In this document: positions 1-8,667 of the stretch, in pieces
How the letters are laid out: every line of letters starts with the position of its first letter
Numbering within the stretch: position 1 is the stretch's first letter
Source of the DNA: Vibrio natriegens NBRC 15636 = ATCC 14048 = DSM 759
GTDB taxonomy: Bacteria; Pseudomonadota; Gammaproteobacteria; Enterobacterales; Vibrionaceae
Assembly: GCF_035621455.1 (NCBI RefSeq)
Contig: NZ_CP141822.1
Location: forward strand, 2,852,001 to 2,916,000
Direction: 5' to 3'
DNA: 64,000 nt
The notes under the pieces: generated by a model
What the model was told of the DNA's origin: nothing
Seen by the model: the letters and a program-made list of their open reading frames with translations, nothing else
Database searches by the model: none
Program-made: the position numbers and the translations under genes

Positions 1-178
1 CTAAGTGGTCTTTACCAGACTTTTCAGCCATAGCATCTAGTGCAGTGTAAACGATTTTCTCTGCAGTAGATTTTTTACCGTCAACCATTAGGATGTTAAC
101 GAATTTTGCCAGCAATTCAGATTTGAATTTTGGATCTGGAAGGATCTTACGCTGACCAATGACGCGACGACGTGGCAT
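1..178 (-). CDS. rpsG: 30S ribosomal protein S7, N-terminal part
   Basis: Ribosomal protein S7 nucleates assembly of the 30S head and binds the 3' domain of 16S rRNA. Only the first 59 codons are inside the window. They begin [18 protein letters not shown], the conserved S7 N-terminus, and continue through the [12 protein letters not shown] stretch. A GGAG ribosome binding site sits just upstream of the ATG. It follows rpsL by about 100 nt on the same strand, the normal str-operon order, so fusA and tuf are expected beyond the window edge. Identity is secure; the C-terminus is not seen. Confidence 0.97.
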   Translation of the reverse strand, partial: MPRRRVIGQRKILPDPKFKSELLAKFVNILMVDGKKSTAEKIVYTALDAMAEKSGKDHL

Positions 179-279
179 GGATTTATCTCCGTTGTCTTCT
201 TCAGGTTTTATCCAAAACTTTTCAGTTTTTTCAAAAAATTAAAAATAATTTAGTGTTTGGCCTTACTTAACGGAATCCA

Positions 280-657
<378 letters not shown>

Positions 658-734
658 CTAGCTCCTGATTTACTTGAAAGTAAGCTTTGTGAAAAATCTA
701 GCCCTAATTACCTTTAGGCATTTAGGGACGCAAA

Positions 735-763
735 ATTCTATGCAGCAGTGAGAGGTGTGTCAA
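735..763 (-). promoter_or_regulatory. sigma-70 promoter of the rpsL-rpsG operon
   Basis: On the minus strand a perfect TTGACA (758-763) is followed, after a 17-bp spacer, by TAGAAT (735-740). It lies about 80 bp upstream of the rpsL start, inside the 179-bp gap after tusB. The near-consensus boxes fit a strong ribosomal-protein promoter and suggest that rpsL can be transcribed independently of the upstream tus genes. Confidence 0.85.
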
Positions 764-833
764 GAAATATACGGATCTTTTTTGTTCAATTGGGGTAATT
801 AGTCCGTAAAGCTTTATCGACAGTAATTCATGT

Positions 834-1109
834 TCAATCCCAAGTAAGGGATTTATCTTGTTTTACGGTCAATTCAACGAAGCCAGTATAGGTCACTACA
901 CTAACGGAAGGACTGATGCGATTTGCCATTCCTCTGGCTTGAATATCGCTCTCGAGAGCGAAGACAGCCGCATTCTTGACGTGATGGAACGCTTGATGCT
1001 GCGGGTTTGCAGCGTACACAGCATCTTCAATGAGTAAAATGTCGTCTTGTTCACTCCACAGAGCCACGGCATCTTCTAGGGCAGAGATGGTTTTGATGAT
1101 ATGTAACAT
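834..1109 (-). CDS. tusB: Sulfurtransferase complex subunit TusB
   Basis: TusB is part of the TusBCD heterohexamer, which relays sulfur from TusA to TusE and MnmA for 2-thiolation of tRNA wobble uridine. The start is the ATG at 1109 (MLHIIKTISALEDA), preceded by GAGGA; a longer reading frame from 1169 would run into tusC and has no support. This gives 91 residues, the usual TusB size. MLHI at the N-terminus and DDILLIEDAVYAA near residue 22 resemble the family. It is the last gene of yheO-tusD-tusC-tusB, seven bases after tusC. Confidence 0.9.
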   Translation of the reverse strand: MLHIIKTISALEDAVALWSEQDDILLIEDAVYAANPQHQAFHHVKNAAVFALESDIQARGMANRISPSVSVVTYTGFVELTVKQDKSLTWD

Positions 1110-1116
1110 GACGTCC

Positions 1117-1473
1117 TCAGAATGACAGTAGTTTGCCTGCTTGTTGCAGTTTCGCTTTAACTTGTTCAAGCGTTAACGCCTGTGCATCGATGACCAGGTC
1201 GGCTTGGGCTAATCCTCGCTGCGCAAGTGAATCAGAGCAAACAAATACTTGTTCGATGTCATACAGATCGAACAGCTTGAGCATAGGCGCGTAATCTTTG
1301 CTTAGAATGGCTGATGGATCTTGCCCTAGCAAAAGCTGGTAAACACCATCGCCGATAAATATCACACTAATGTCTTCGCAATAGGCGGAAGCGGCAAGCA
1401 GGGCATCCACACCTTCGCGTCCAGAAGACTGCCCGTGAGGCGCGCTACGAAATAAATAAGTTAACTGGCTCAA
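1117..1473 (-). CDS. tusC: Sulfurtransferase complex subunit TusC
   Basis: TusC is the middle subunit of the TusBCD sulfur-relay complex for tRNA 2-thiouridine synthesis and is a DsrE-fold protein. The 118 residues begin [21 protein letters not shown], containing the FRSAPHG motif typical of TusC. The [10 protein letters not shown] segment (about 39-48) is also typical. Its ATG overlaps the tusD stop by four bases (ATGA), indicating translational coupling. TusC has no catalytic cysteine of its own; TusD carries it. Confidence 0.95.
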   Translation of the reverse strand: MSQLTYLFRSAPHGQSSGREGVDALLAASAYCEDISVIFIGDGVYQLLLGQDPSAILSKDYAPMLKLFDLYDIEQVFVCSDSLAQRGLAQADLVIDAQALTLEQVKAKLQQAGKLLSF

Positions 1474-1865
1474 AACTGCACCACTCGGTCCTGGGTTAGC
1501 ATTGCTTCGGCTAAACTGCCTAATCCTGCCTGAGTAAAACCTTGCGCTAAATTGTTTTGAGTTAAGCCGTGCTGGTTGGCTTCTTCTTCACTCACAATCC
1601 CGCGACGCAATGCCGCTGCCACGCAAGTTTCAAGGCGCACGCTGTGATCCTCAGCGAAGACTTGCCATGCTTTATTCAAATCGAACTCATCGTTGGCTGG
1701 TACACTCAGTGCGCTACCATTGCTCACGCCCTCTTGGTAGAAAAACACACTCACTACCGTGTGCCCTTGCTCAATCACCGCTTTGGCAAATTGATAGGCG
1801 CTGCGGGCAGACTGGCTACCGTAAACCGGGCCATTTACAAGCAAAGTGTAAGTTAATCCACTCAC
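1470..1865 (-). CDS. tusD: Sulfurtransferase complex subunit TusD
   Basis: TusD accepts persulfide sulfur from TusA and passes it on towards MnmA for 2-thiouridine in tRNA. The 131 residues match E. coli TusD in layout: [10 protein letters not shown] near the N-terminus, SVFFYQEGV (39-47), [10 protein letters not shown], and the catalytic cysteine in [11 protein letters not shown] (Cys81, equivalent to E. coli Cys78). The C-terminal [13 protein letters not shown] is also conserved. Start and stop overlap the neighbouring genes by four bases on each side, so the yheO-tusDCB group is tightly coupled. Confidence 0.97.
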   Translation of the reverse strand: MSGLTYTLLVNGPVYGSQSARSAYQFAKAVIEQGHTVVSVFFYQEGVSNGSALSVPANDEFDLNKAWQVFAEDHSVRLETCVAAALRRGIVSEEEANQHGLTQNNLAQGFTQAGLGSLAEAMLTQDRVVQF

Positions 1866-2584
1866 TCTGATTCGTCCTCAGTTTTACGCTGACGAATGTA
1901 TAAATAGACCGTGTGCTTAGAGATATTCAGGCGATCAGCGACGCGGTTAATCGCATCTTTGATATCAAAAATACCTTTGTCGTACAGTTCCATAACGATC
2001 TGACGGTTCTTGGTGTTGTTTGATACCGATTTGTCCGCATTAATTTCTTCAATCGTGCGCTCAACCGTCTGATCCACCAGCTCTTCAACATCACTTGCGA
2101 AGTTCACTGATGATGCCGCCTCTTTGGCCTCTTGAGTAGGCATAAAAGATTGCAACACTTGCGAGAATGGCGCATCCAGATTGACGTTAATACATAGCAG
2201 GCCAATAACACGGTTCTCGCCATTACGGATAGCGACCGTGATCGACTTCATCAACACGCCGCCTTTCGCACGCGTAAAGTACGAACGAGAGAAATTGCGC
2301 TCAGAGCCTTCGATGTCTTTGAGCATTTTCAGTGCTAAATCTGTGATAGGTGAACCAACCTGACGACCTGTATTTTCACCATTGGCTATTTTAATCGCAG
2401 AGGTATTTAGATCTTCCAGAGAGTGAAGAACGATTTCACAGAACGGGCCAATCAGACTGGCAATACCATCAACGACCGCCTCGTAAGACCTCAAGATGAT
2501 TTTATCGTGCTCAGTGAATGGCATCACGTTGACGGATTCCATTTCGAGCAACATCTCCGCATTAATTGTTTCTGTAGTTGTCAT
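1862..2584 (-). CDS. yheO: YheO-type PAS/HTH transcriptional regulator
   Basis: This is a putative DNA-binding regulator of the YheO family. The 240 residues comprise a YheO-like PAS domain (about 25-145, with [11 protein letters not shown] and [12 protein letters not shown]) and a C-terminal helix-turn-helix of the HTH_22 type (about 190-235, with [20 protein letters not shown]). It sits directly upstream of tusD with a four-base overlap, the same arrangement as in E. coli. Its ligand and target genes are not known to me; proximity suggests autoregulation of the tus operon, but this is inference. Confidence 0.88.
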   Translation of the reverse strand: MTTTETINAEMLLEMESVNVMPFTEHDKIILRSYEAVVDGIASLIGPFCEIVLHSLEDLNTSAIKIANGENTGRQVGSPITDLALKMLKDIEGSERNFSRSYFTRAKGGVLMKSITVAIRNGENRVIGLLCINVNLDAPFSQVLQSFMPTQEAKEAASSVNFASDVEELVDQTVERTIEEINADKSVSNNTKNRQIVMELYDKGIFDIKDAINRVADRLNISKHTVYLYIRQRKTEDESE

Positions 2585-2674
2585 AAGCCTTCGAGCGAAA
2601 AATCAACAAATTGGTGTAAGTTTATCAGAAAATTTGAAAGTCAACCTAGCAAACTCTCCAACTAGTGACCTAGA

Positions 2675-2705
2675 ACAAAAAAGGCCCGTTAAACGGACCT
2701 TTTTC
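2675..2705 (-). terminator. Rho-independent terminator after fkpA
   Basis: Read on the minus strand, AGGTCCG and CGGGCCT form a seven-pair stem (one G-U wobble) around TTTAA, followed by six T. On the plus strand the wobble becomes a C-A mismatch. It therefore works best for fkpA, separating it from yheO. Confidence 0.75.
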
Positions 2706-2730
2706 AATAACTTAGCTTGAGTCTTTCTGA

Positions 2731-3513
2731 TTACTCAGCTTTATCATTCTCTACTTTTAGCAGTTCAACTTCGAATACGAGCGTTGAATTAGCAGGAATG
2801 CTTGGCGTGTCTTGGTCGCCGTAAGCAAGCTCTGGCGGGATAACGAACTTGAATTTTGAACCTACAGGCATTAGCTGCACGCCTTCCGTCCAACCTGGAA
2901 TTACACGGTTTAGAGGAAATGTTGCTGGCTCGCCACGATCGTATGAGCTATCGAACTGAGTACCATCAGTCAGTGTGCCTTTGTAGTGAACCTGTACTGT
3001 GTCAGTATCTTTTGGCTTCTCGCCTTCTGCTTGGGTGATCACTTGGTAAAGAAGACCAGATTCCGTTTTCACTACGCCTTCTTGCTTCTCAAACTCAGCG
3101 CGGAAGTCATCGCCAGCTTTCTTCGCTGCTGCCGCTTTCTCAGCAGCTTGCGCTTGCATCTTGTCCGCTACGCGCTTATCCAGAGATTCCAGCGCTGCGC
3201 GAGTTTCTTCTTCATTTAGCTCAGCGTTACCTTTAAATACATCTTCAATACCTTTAAGAACAAGATCTTTGTTTAGGTCGATGCCGATTTCGCTTGGTTT
3301 CTCGATGCTGGTGCTTAGGTAGTTAGCAAATGAAACGCCAATTGCGTACGCCGCTTTGTCATCGTCGGTTTTAAAGTGAACTGCTTTGCCAGTTTCTGCT
3401 TGAACTTGCTCAGCTTGAGGTGCAGCTTCTTCTGCTTTTGTTTCTTCTTTCTGACAGCCTACCGCTAGCATTACTGTTGCAGCAAGTAGCGACACTTTTA
3501 AAACTGATTTCAT
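2731..3513 (-). CDS. fkpA: FKBP-type peptidyl-prolyl isomerase FkpA, lipoprotein form
   Basis: FkpA is a prolyl cis-trans isomerase and chaperone of the periplasm. The chosen ATG at 3513 has a GGGAG box and gives 260 residues. Residues 1-20 form a lipoprotein signal ending in LAVGC, so Cys20 should be lipidated; the E. coli protein is soluble, whereas this one should be membrane-anchored. Residues about 40-140 are the helical FKBP_N dimerisation region ([17 protein letters not shown]). Residues about 160-255 are the FKBP domain ([32 protein letters not shown]). It is transcribed as a single gene ahead of its own terminator. Confidence 0.93.
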   Translation of the reverse strand: MKSVLKVSLLAATVMLAVGCQKEETKAEEAAPQAEQVQAETGKAVHFKTDDDKAAYAIGVSFANYLSTSIEKPSEIGIDLNKDLVLKGIEDVFKGNAELNEEETRAALESLDKRVADKMQAQAAEKAAAAKKAGDDFRAEFEKQEGVVKTESGLLYQVITQAEGEKPKDTDTVQVHYKGTLTDGTQFDSSYDRGEPATFPLNRVIPGWTEGVQLMPVGSKFKFVIPPELAYGDQDTPSIPANSTLVFEVELLKVENDKAE

Positions 3514-3641
3514 TAAATTCTCCCAATAATGGCTTAGCCATTGGTTGTTGTGCACAATTCTTCTATGAGACTAGTGAAGACAATCGTTATACCAATATAC
3601 TAGCTATATGTCTTAAGACACAAACTGGATTATTAGATGTG

Positions 3642-4628
3642 ATGCAAAGAATTTCTCATTTATTCCTATATTTAATTGTCATCACCACGTTAAATGGTTG
3701 CTTTTTTACCGAGTCTGAAGTGCAACGCTGGCCCCTTGAACCGCAAGGGTCGACCAGTTTTGCACTGAGCCGCGATGGCAGATTCGCACTGCTCTACTCT
3801 CAAATAGATCACTTAATATTATGGGACCTTGAGCAAAATGAACAATTAGCCAAACTGGGCGAACTGGATGCTGAGGCGAATGTGGTGTCTCATATTCGCA
3901 TCTCAGACAACGGTCGTTATGCGGTGACCGCAGGCCAGATGAACTTCGCGGTCTGGGATCTCGGCTGGACACAAGCCAAAGGGCTTTGGTCGATTTCAGA
4001 TGCTCTGATTCGCGATATAGACATCACCAGTAACGGCGAACAAGTGCTGCTTGGCCTTTCAAACGGTAAAGCGATTTATGTCAACTTAGTCACCGGGCGT
4101 CGTCTGGAGTTCCTTGCTCATCAAGAAAAAGTCAACAGCGTGGCTATCTCTCCCAATGGCCGTTTTGCGCTAACGGGTGGCAATGACTATAAGGCCTTTC
4201 TCTGGGATACCGAGTCCGGACAAATTCTTCGAGCCTTTGAGCATGAACAACGAGTGGTAAGGGTTGCTTTGCAACGCGATGGGAAACTGGCGATGAGCTC
4301 GGATGGCGGCAACCAAGCCATTATCTGGAATTTGGAGACAGGTGAAAAAGTGTCGGAGTTGAGCAGCTGGTCTCGTCAGCTGATATTCTCCACCGCAAGG
4401 TTCTCTGATGACGGCTCTCAACTGGTCACAGGTAGCCCATCCGGTCGCGTGTCCGTGTGGGATACTCAGAGCGGTAAACGAGTCGATGGATTCGAAGTCG
4501 AGCCGAAAAAAGATACTCGCCCTCCTCGTGCGGTCGTGTATGATGCAGCCTTTGATGCCAAACAACGTGTAATTACTGCCACTTCCGCAGGTATCGCCCA
4601 GGCTTGGCAGTTAGAGAACGGATCATGA
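3642..4628 (+). CDS. WD40-repeat lipoprotein of unknown function
   Basis: The longer frame beginning at 3420 would lie antisense inside fkpA, so the ATG at 3642 is preferred; the ribosome binding site is weak. The 328 residues open with a lipoprotein signal peptide (LIVITTLNGC, Cys20). Several WD40-like blades follow, each with a structural motif of the form ALLSRDGR...LWDLE, for example ISDNGRYAVTAGQMNFAVWD, ISPNGRFALTGG and FSDDGSQLVTGS. A beta-propeller on the outer or inner membrane is inferred. The gene overlaps slyX by four bases, so the two are co-translated. Its function is unknown to me. Confidence 0.85.
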   Translation: MQRISHLFLYLIVITTLNGCFFTESEVQRWPLEPQGSTSFALSRDGRFALLYSQIDHLILWDLEQNEQLAKLGELDAEANVVSHIRISDNGRYAVTAGQMNFAVWDLGWTQAKGLWSISDALIRDIDITSNGEQVLLGLSNGKAIYVNLVTGRRLEFLAHQEKVNSVAISPNGRFALTGGNDYKAFLWDTESGQILRAFEHEQRVVRVALQRDGKLAMSSDGGNQAIIWNLETGEKVSELSSWSRQLIFSTARFSDDGSQLVTGSPSGRVSVWDTQSGKRVDGFEVEPKKDTRPPRAVVYDAAFDAKQRVITATSAGIAQAWQLENGS

Positions 4629-4852
4629 CAGAAAAACTTATTCAGCAACTGGAAGCGCGCATTAATGACCTTGAGTGTCAGGCTGCGTTCCAAGAACAGA
4701 CGATTGACGATCTGAACCAAGCGTTATCTCAGCAACAATTGCTGATTACTAAGATGCAAGATCAGATGAAATACGTGGTGGGCAAAGTAAAAAATATGGA
4801 CTCATCCAATATGGAAGATCCAGCCAACGAGCCGCCACCACCACACTACTAA
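4625..4852 (+). CDS. slyX: SlyX family coiled-coil protein
   Basis: SlyX is a small conserved protein of unknown molecular role, named for its position beside slyD in enterobacteria. The start is the ATG at 4625 (MTEKLIQQLEARI), which overlaps the WD40 gene stop as ATGA; the upstream in-frame start lies inside the preceding gene. The 75 residues form a heptad-like coiled coil (about 1-55, LEARINDLECQAAFQEQTI) and end with the characteristic PPPPHY tail. Here slyX is separated from slyD by the peptidase gene. Confidence 0.93.
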   Translation: MTEKLIQQLEARINDLECQAAFQEQTIDDLNQALSQQQLLITKMQDQMKYVVGKVKNMDSSNMEDPANEPPPPHY

Positions 4853-4872
4853 TGTGTGGCGAGAAAGACGAA

Positions 4873-4906
4873 ACAAAGCCCGGCAATAAGCTGGGCTTTG
4901 TTTTTG
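4873..4906. terminator. Bidirectional terminator between slyX and iaaA
   Basis: ACAAAGCCCGGC and GCTGGGCTTTGT form a long stem (one mismatch) around a short AATAA loop, followed by a T run on the plus strand. It lies between the convergent slyX and isoaspartyl peptidase genes. The T tract is weaker on the minus strand. Confidence 0.8.
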
Positions 4907-4922
4907 GGCTCTATTTCAAAGG

Positions 4923-5864
4923 CTATTCATCCGCATAGATTTTTACACTCAACTCGCCTTGAGTGTTGATACCCGCCCGGTACATGCCGGAACTGTTCAT
5001 CGCAAAATGCAGTTCTCCCTCTGCATCGATAGCAATCAAACCACCTTCCCCACCCATGGCTTTTAGATCGCCCTGAATCACTGTCTCACAGGCGGTATGT
5101 ACATCTTCTTTGAGATAGCGTATTCGTGCCGCCACATCTTCTGCGACGCGTTTACGAATAAAGAACTCGCCCATGCCCGTGGTAGAAACCGCAACCACAC
5201 CGTTTTCAGCCACGGTTCCACAGCCGATCAACGCTGAATCACCAATCCGACCGTATTTTTTGTTCGTCACGCCACCCGTGCTGGTCGCCGCCGCTAAGTT
5301 ACCATGCTGATCCAAAGCAACCGCACCGACCGTTCCGTGTTTACGATCATCAGGATAACGAGACTCAGAAAGCGCGAACTCCCCTTTCTCTCGCATCGAG
5401 ATCAGCTGTTCGTAACGTCGATCAGTAAAGAAGTAATCTTGTTCGGTATATTGGTGTCCATTTTCAAAAGCGAATGTTTCGGCCCCCTCACCAACCAGCA
5501 GGACATGATTGCTCTTTTGCATCACATCTCGCGCCAGCTCAATCGGGTTTTTAATATGCCTTACGCCCGCCACCGCACCAGCAGCCAAATTACTGCCATC
5601 CATGATTGAAGCGTCCATCTCAACCATTTCATTGTGTGTTAATACTGAGCCTTTACCAGCATTGAAGTGAGGGGAATCTTCCAGCACTTTGACTGCGGCA
5701 ACGACCGCATCGAGTGACGCGCCGCCGTTCGCCAATATCTGATGACCCGCTTTTGCGGCAGCTTCCAGATCCGTCAAAATAGCCTGTTGCAGTGAATCAC
5801 TCATTTGTTCACGTAATATTGTGCCAGCGCCGCCGTGAATGGCGATGGAGAATGGTTTGTTCAT
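4923..5864 (-). CDS. iaaA: Isoaspartyl peptidase / L-asparaginase (Ntn-hydrolase)
   Basis: A plant-type asparaginase that hydrolyses beta-aspartyl dipeptides and asparagine. It is made as a precursor that cleaves itself into alpha and beta subunits. The 313 residues carry IHGGAGTI at the N-terminus, HFNAGKGSVL (66-75) and the cleavage site HG-TVGAVALD. Thr178 is therefore the new N-terminal nucleophile of the beta chain. STGGVTNKKYGRIGDSALIG follows in the substrate pocket. There is no signal peptide, so a cytoplasmic location is inferred. It is a single gene flanked by terminators on both sides. Confidence 0.93.
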   Translation of the reverse strand: MNKPFSIAIHGGAGTILREQMSDSLQQAILTDLEAAAKAGHQILANGGASLDAVVAAVKVLEDSPHFNAGKGSVLTHNEMVEMDASIMDGSNLAAGAVAGVRHIKNPIELARDVMQKSNHVLLVGEGAETFAFENGHQYTEQDYFFTDRRYEQLISMREKGEFALSESRYPDDRKHGTVGAVALDQHGNLAAATSTGGVTNKKYGRIGDSALIGCGTVAENGVVAVSTTGMGEFFIRKRVAEDVAARIRYLKEDVHTACETVIQGDLKAMGGEGGLIAIDAEGELHFAMNSSGMYRAGINTQGELSVKIYADE

Positions 5865-5915
5865 AACGTTACCAACAACTGAATTAACTATTCAGCACTA
5901 AACATCAGATAAACA

Positions 5916-5949
5916 AAAAGCGCAAGTTGACGATCAACTTGCGCTTTTT
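5916..5949. terminator. Bidirectional terminator after slyD
   Basis: A perfect 16-bp stem (AAAAAGCGCAAGTTGA and its complement) with a CGA loop; T or A runs on both sides make it work in both directions. It ends the slyD transcript, which stops at 5981. Confidence 0.9.
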
Positions 5950-5980
5950 CATTCAGAATTTAGAAGGTGTTAACTGCGAA

Positions 5981-6544
5981 TTAGTGAGAACCGCAGCTAC
6001 CGCCGCCACAACAGCCGCCTTCATGATCATGGTCGTGATCGTGATCGTGGTCATGATCGTGACCACCACAACAACCACCACCTTGGTGGATGTGACCGTG
6101 TTCGATCTCTTCTGCAGTTGCTTCGCGAGTTGCTACAACTTCAACTTCAAACGTCAGTGTTTGACCAGCAAGCATGTGGTTACCATCAACCACTACTTCT
6201 TCGCCGTCTACTTCTGTTACTTCTACAGGGATTGGACCTTGATCAGTATCCGCTAGGAAACGCATACCTACTTCGATTTGGTCAACACCCTGGAACACTT
6301 CTGCAGGAACACGTTGAACAAGCGCGTCGTTGTGCTCGCCGTAAGCATCTTCAGGAGCTACAGTTGCAGAGAACTTGTCGCCTGCCACTTTACCTTCAAG
6401 TTCTTTTTCAAGACCTGTGATTAGGTTGTTGTGACCGTGAAGGTAATCAAGAGGTGCTTCAGTTGTTGATTGATCAACAACAACACCGTCTTCCAACATT
6501 ACTTTGTATGCAAGGCTTGCAACAACGTTCTTTTCGATTTTCAT
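5981..6544 (-). CDS. slyD: FKBP-type peptidyl-prolyl isomerase SlyD with metal-binding tail
   Basis: SlyD is a cytoplasmic prolyl isomerase and chaperone that also donates nickel for hydrogenase maturation in enterobacteria. Residues 1-70 and 125-150 form the FKBP domain, and the inserted-flap (IF) chaperone domain lies between them (PEDAYGEHNDALVQRVPAEVF). From about residue 150 the tail is a metal-binding stretch: HGHIHQGGGCCGG, an alternating run of His-Asp pairs, then a second GGCCGGGSCGSH cluster. The 187 residues are close to the E. coli length. The His-Asp run is encoded by a near-repeat with four closely spaced GATC sites. Confidence 0.97.
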   Translation of the reverse strand: MKIEKNVVASLAYKVMLEDGVVVDQSTTEAPLDYLHGHNNLITGLEKELEGKVAGDKFSATVAPEDAYGEHNDALVQRVPAEVFQGVDQIEVGMRFLADTDQGPIPVEVTEVDGEEVVVDGNHMLAGQTLTFEVEVVATREATAEEIEHGHIHQGGGCCGGHDHDHDHDHDHDHEGGCCGGGSCGSH

Positions 6545-6568
6545 ACTAACTCCAGAGAGATTAATTGA

Positions 6569-6589
6569 CTTAACCTGAACGGGGTTAAG
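6569..6589. repeat. Inverted repeat in the slyD leader
   Basis: CTTAACC and GGTTAAG flank a seven-base spacer, about 25 bp upstream of the slyD start and downstream of its predicted promoter. It may be an operator or a leader hairpin; no known regulator is assigned. Confidence 0.4.
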
Positions 6590-6608
6590 TACTGAGTTGA
6601 TACGGTGT

Positions 6609-6636
6609 ATTATGGGGATCTATTATCGAAGTTCAA
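6609..6636 (-). promoter_or_regulatory. Predicted slyD promoter
   Basis: On the minus strand TTGAAC (6631-6636) and CATAAT (6609-6614) are separated by 16 bp. The -35 box abuts the yheV stop codon. This would allow slyD to be transcribed apart from kefGB-yheV. Confidence 0.55.
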
Positions 6637-6837
6637 TTACTCCGGCTTAAAAATCCCGATCATTTCCTGCCCTGAGTGTTTATTTTTCTCTACAGATTGC
6701 GGTTTACGCTGCTCTGTATAATCACACTCAACGCATTCTACCAACTCAATGTTGTTCTCTATCCACCAGCGTAGGGTATCTTGCTGGCTGCACTGTGGAC
6801 AACTTGCACCAGCAATAAAACGTTTTTTAATTTTCAC
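6637..6837 (-). CDS. yheV: YheV family putative zinc-ribbon protein
   Basis: A 66-residue protein of the DUF2387/YheV family. Two cysteine pairs, CPQC (13-16) and CVEC (35-38), make a small zinc-ribbon-like fold with a conserved aromatic patch (LRWWIENNIE). It follows kefB by about 33 nt and precedes slyD, the same order kefG-kefB-yheV-slyD as in E. coli. Its function is not known; co-transcription with the potassium efflux genes is inferred from spacing. Confidence 0.9.
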   Translation of the reverse strand: MKIKKRFIAGASCPQCSQQDTLRWWIENNIELVECVECDYTEQRKPQSVEKNKHSGQEMIGIFKPE

Positions 6838-6870
6838 GCTATTTCCTTATCTTGAACCTAAGTTCAAGTA

Positions 6871-8667
6871 CTACTTCCAATGATTGGGCGACTGATGATC
6901 GCTTTCCATTTCACGACCAAAAATTTCTTCTAGCTCTTTACGAGCTTCTTTCGCTCTTTGAGCGAGTTTCTTATCTTCACTGTGTTGAGGCAGTAAGTCT
7001 TTAAGCATAGCATTATCTAGCTTACGAAAATGTGCTTCTGCCCGCTTTGCTTGATATGGGTGCATGCCGAGTTCGACCAGCGTCTGACGACCAAGATCAA
7101 GTGCCCCTAAGAAGGTTTCACGCGAGTAGTTTTGCACACCATGGCTCATCAGCTGGTAGGCTTCAACCCGGCTTCGGGCTCGGGCAAGTAATTTAAGCTT
7201 AGGAAAATGTGCCCGGCAGATGTCAACAATCGCCATCACTTCATCTGGCGAATCAGTACAAATCACCAGCGCTTCCGCTTTATCCGCGCCAGCTGCGCGC
7301 AACAAATCAATCTGGGTTGCATCACCATAAAACACTTTGTAGCCATATTTACGTAGCAGGTGAATTTGGCTGGCATCACTTTCTAATACCGTCACTTTAA
7401 TTTTGTTGGCATACATCAAACGCCCAACCACCTGACCGAAACGACCAAAACCCGCGATGATTACCCGTGGACGACGGTCGACCACATTGCTGGTGACGCT
7501 TTCCTCTTCTTGGTTAAGCGTATGTGCAAACCACTTCTTTTGTCCCATCAAAATGAGCGGTGTGGTCACCATCGATAAACTGACCACGACCAACAAAAAC
7601 GCGACTTGCTGTTGAGTTAAGATGCCTTCCTGGCTCGCCGCTGTGAAAATCACGAACGCAAATTCCCCGCCCTGGCTCAAAATGGCCGCCATACGGCTAC
7701 GTGCTTTTGTGCGAACACGGGCAGCACGCGCCAGTGCGTAAAGAACCAACCCTTTCACCGATACCAATACCACAACTGCAGCAAGGATCTCCAAAGGTTG
7801 CAGAGCCAGTAAGCCAAGGTTCACCGCCATCCCAACTGCGATGAAAAACAACCCGAGTAGCAAACCTTTAAAAGGCTCGATAGCTATCTCTAACTCATGA
7901 CGATATTCACTTTCCGCCAGTAGCACACCAGCCAGAAAGGTGCCAAGCGCCATCGATAAACCCAGCTTTTGCATCACAACCGAAATGCCCAGAACAACCA
8001 ATAAAGCTGCAACGGTAAATAGCTCACGCACCCCGCTCATGACAACAAATCGAAACAGAGGACGCAGCAAAAAGTGGCCGCCAATCAGTAACGCAATAAC
8101 GCTGCCGAGCACCGTCAATACATCTAACCAATCTCCGCCGGTTTGCCCCCCGGCTAACAGAGGCAGTATGGCCAACATCGGGATGACGGCAATATCCTGA
8201 AACAGAAGGACTGCAAAGCCTGACTGCCCGGTTTCCGTGCCATTCAGCCCTTGCTCTTCAATCACTCTCAACGCAATAGCGGTTGAAGACAGCGCCAGTC
8301 CCATCCCAATCACCAGGCTCACTTGCATGCTCAGCCCGAACAAACTGACAATACTGCCGATAACAAATGTGGTCACCACAACCTGCGCACCACCAAGTCC
8401 TAAAATCGGCCCTCGCATCTGCCACAGTTTTTTGGGATTCAATTCGAGGCCAATTAAGAACAGCAGCAATACGACCCCGAGCTCAGCAAAGTGCAAAATT
8501 GCATCTACATCACTGATCAGCCCTAATCCCCATGGTCCAATCAAGACGCCTGCTAATAGATAACCCAGCACCGAGCCCAGACCAAGTCGCTGGGCGAGTG
8601 GTACGGCGATAACCGCAGCGGAAAGGAACACCACACTGCTTTGAAGAAACTCACTGGTGACTGCCAT
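6871..8667 (-). CDS. kefB: Glutathione-regulated potassium-efflux antiporter KefB
   Basis: KefB is a K+/H+ antiporter of the CPA2 family that is held closed by glutathione and opened by glutathione adducts, acidifying the cytoplasm to protect against electrophiles. The 598 residues (E. coli about 601) contain a Na+/H+-exchanger-type membrane domain (about 1-385, with LLLFLIGLELNPKKLW and GGEFAFVIF). A cytoplasmic RCK/TrkA-N domain (about 400-520) carries the nucleotide-binding GFGRFGQVVG motif. A charged C-terminal extension ends the protein. Its start overlaps the end of kefG by 17 nt, supporting co-expression of channel and ancillary subunit. Confidence 0.95.
   Translation of the reverse strand: MAVTSEFLQSSVVFLSAAVIAVPLAQRLGLGSVLGYLLAGVLIGPWGLGLISDVDAILHFAELGVVLLLFLIGLELNPKKLWQMRGPILGLGGAQVVVTTFVIGSIVSLFGLSMQVSLVIGMGLALSSTAIALRVIEEQGLNGTETGQSGFAVLLFQDIAVIPMLAILPLLAGGQTGGDWLDVLTVLGSVIALLIGGHFLLRPLFRFVVMSGVRELFTVAALLVVLGISVVMQKLGLSMALGTFLAGVLLAESEYRHELEIAIEPFKGLLLGLFFIAVGMAVNLGLLALQPLEILAAVVVLVSVKGLVLYALARAARVRTKARSRMAAILSQGGEFAFVIFTAASQEGILTQQQVAFLLVVVSLSMVTTPLILMGQKKWFAHTLNQEEESVTSNVVDRRPRVIIAGFGRFGQVVGRLMYANKIKVTVLESDASQIHLLRKYGYKVFYGDATQIDLLRAAGADKAEALVICTDSPDEVMAIVDICRAHFPKLKLLARARSRVEAYQLMSHGVQNYSRETFLGALDLGRQTLVELGMHPYQAKRAEAHFRKLDNAMLKDLLPQHSEDKKLAQRAKEARKELEEIFGREMESDHQSPNHWK

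Noticed and set aside
3420..3641. An N-terminal extension of the WD40 gene from 3420.
   Set aside because: It would lie antisense in fkpA, and the lipoprotein signal begins at 3642.
4170..4565. A 131-residue frame antisense to the WD40 gene.
   Set aside because: It overlaps a gene with clear WD40 repeats and has no ribosome binding site.
5927..6256. A threonine-rich frame antisense to slyD.
   Set aside because: It reads the complement of the His-Asp and Gly-Cys repeats of SlyD; no family resemblance.
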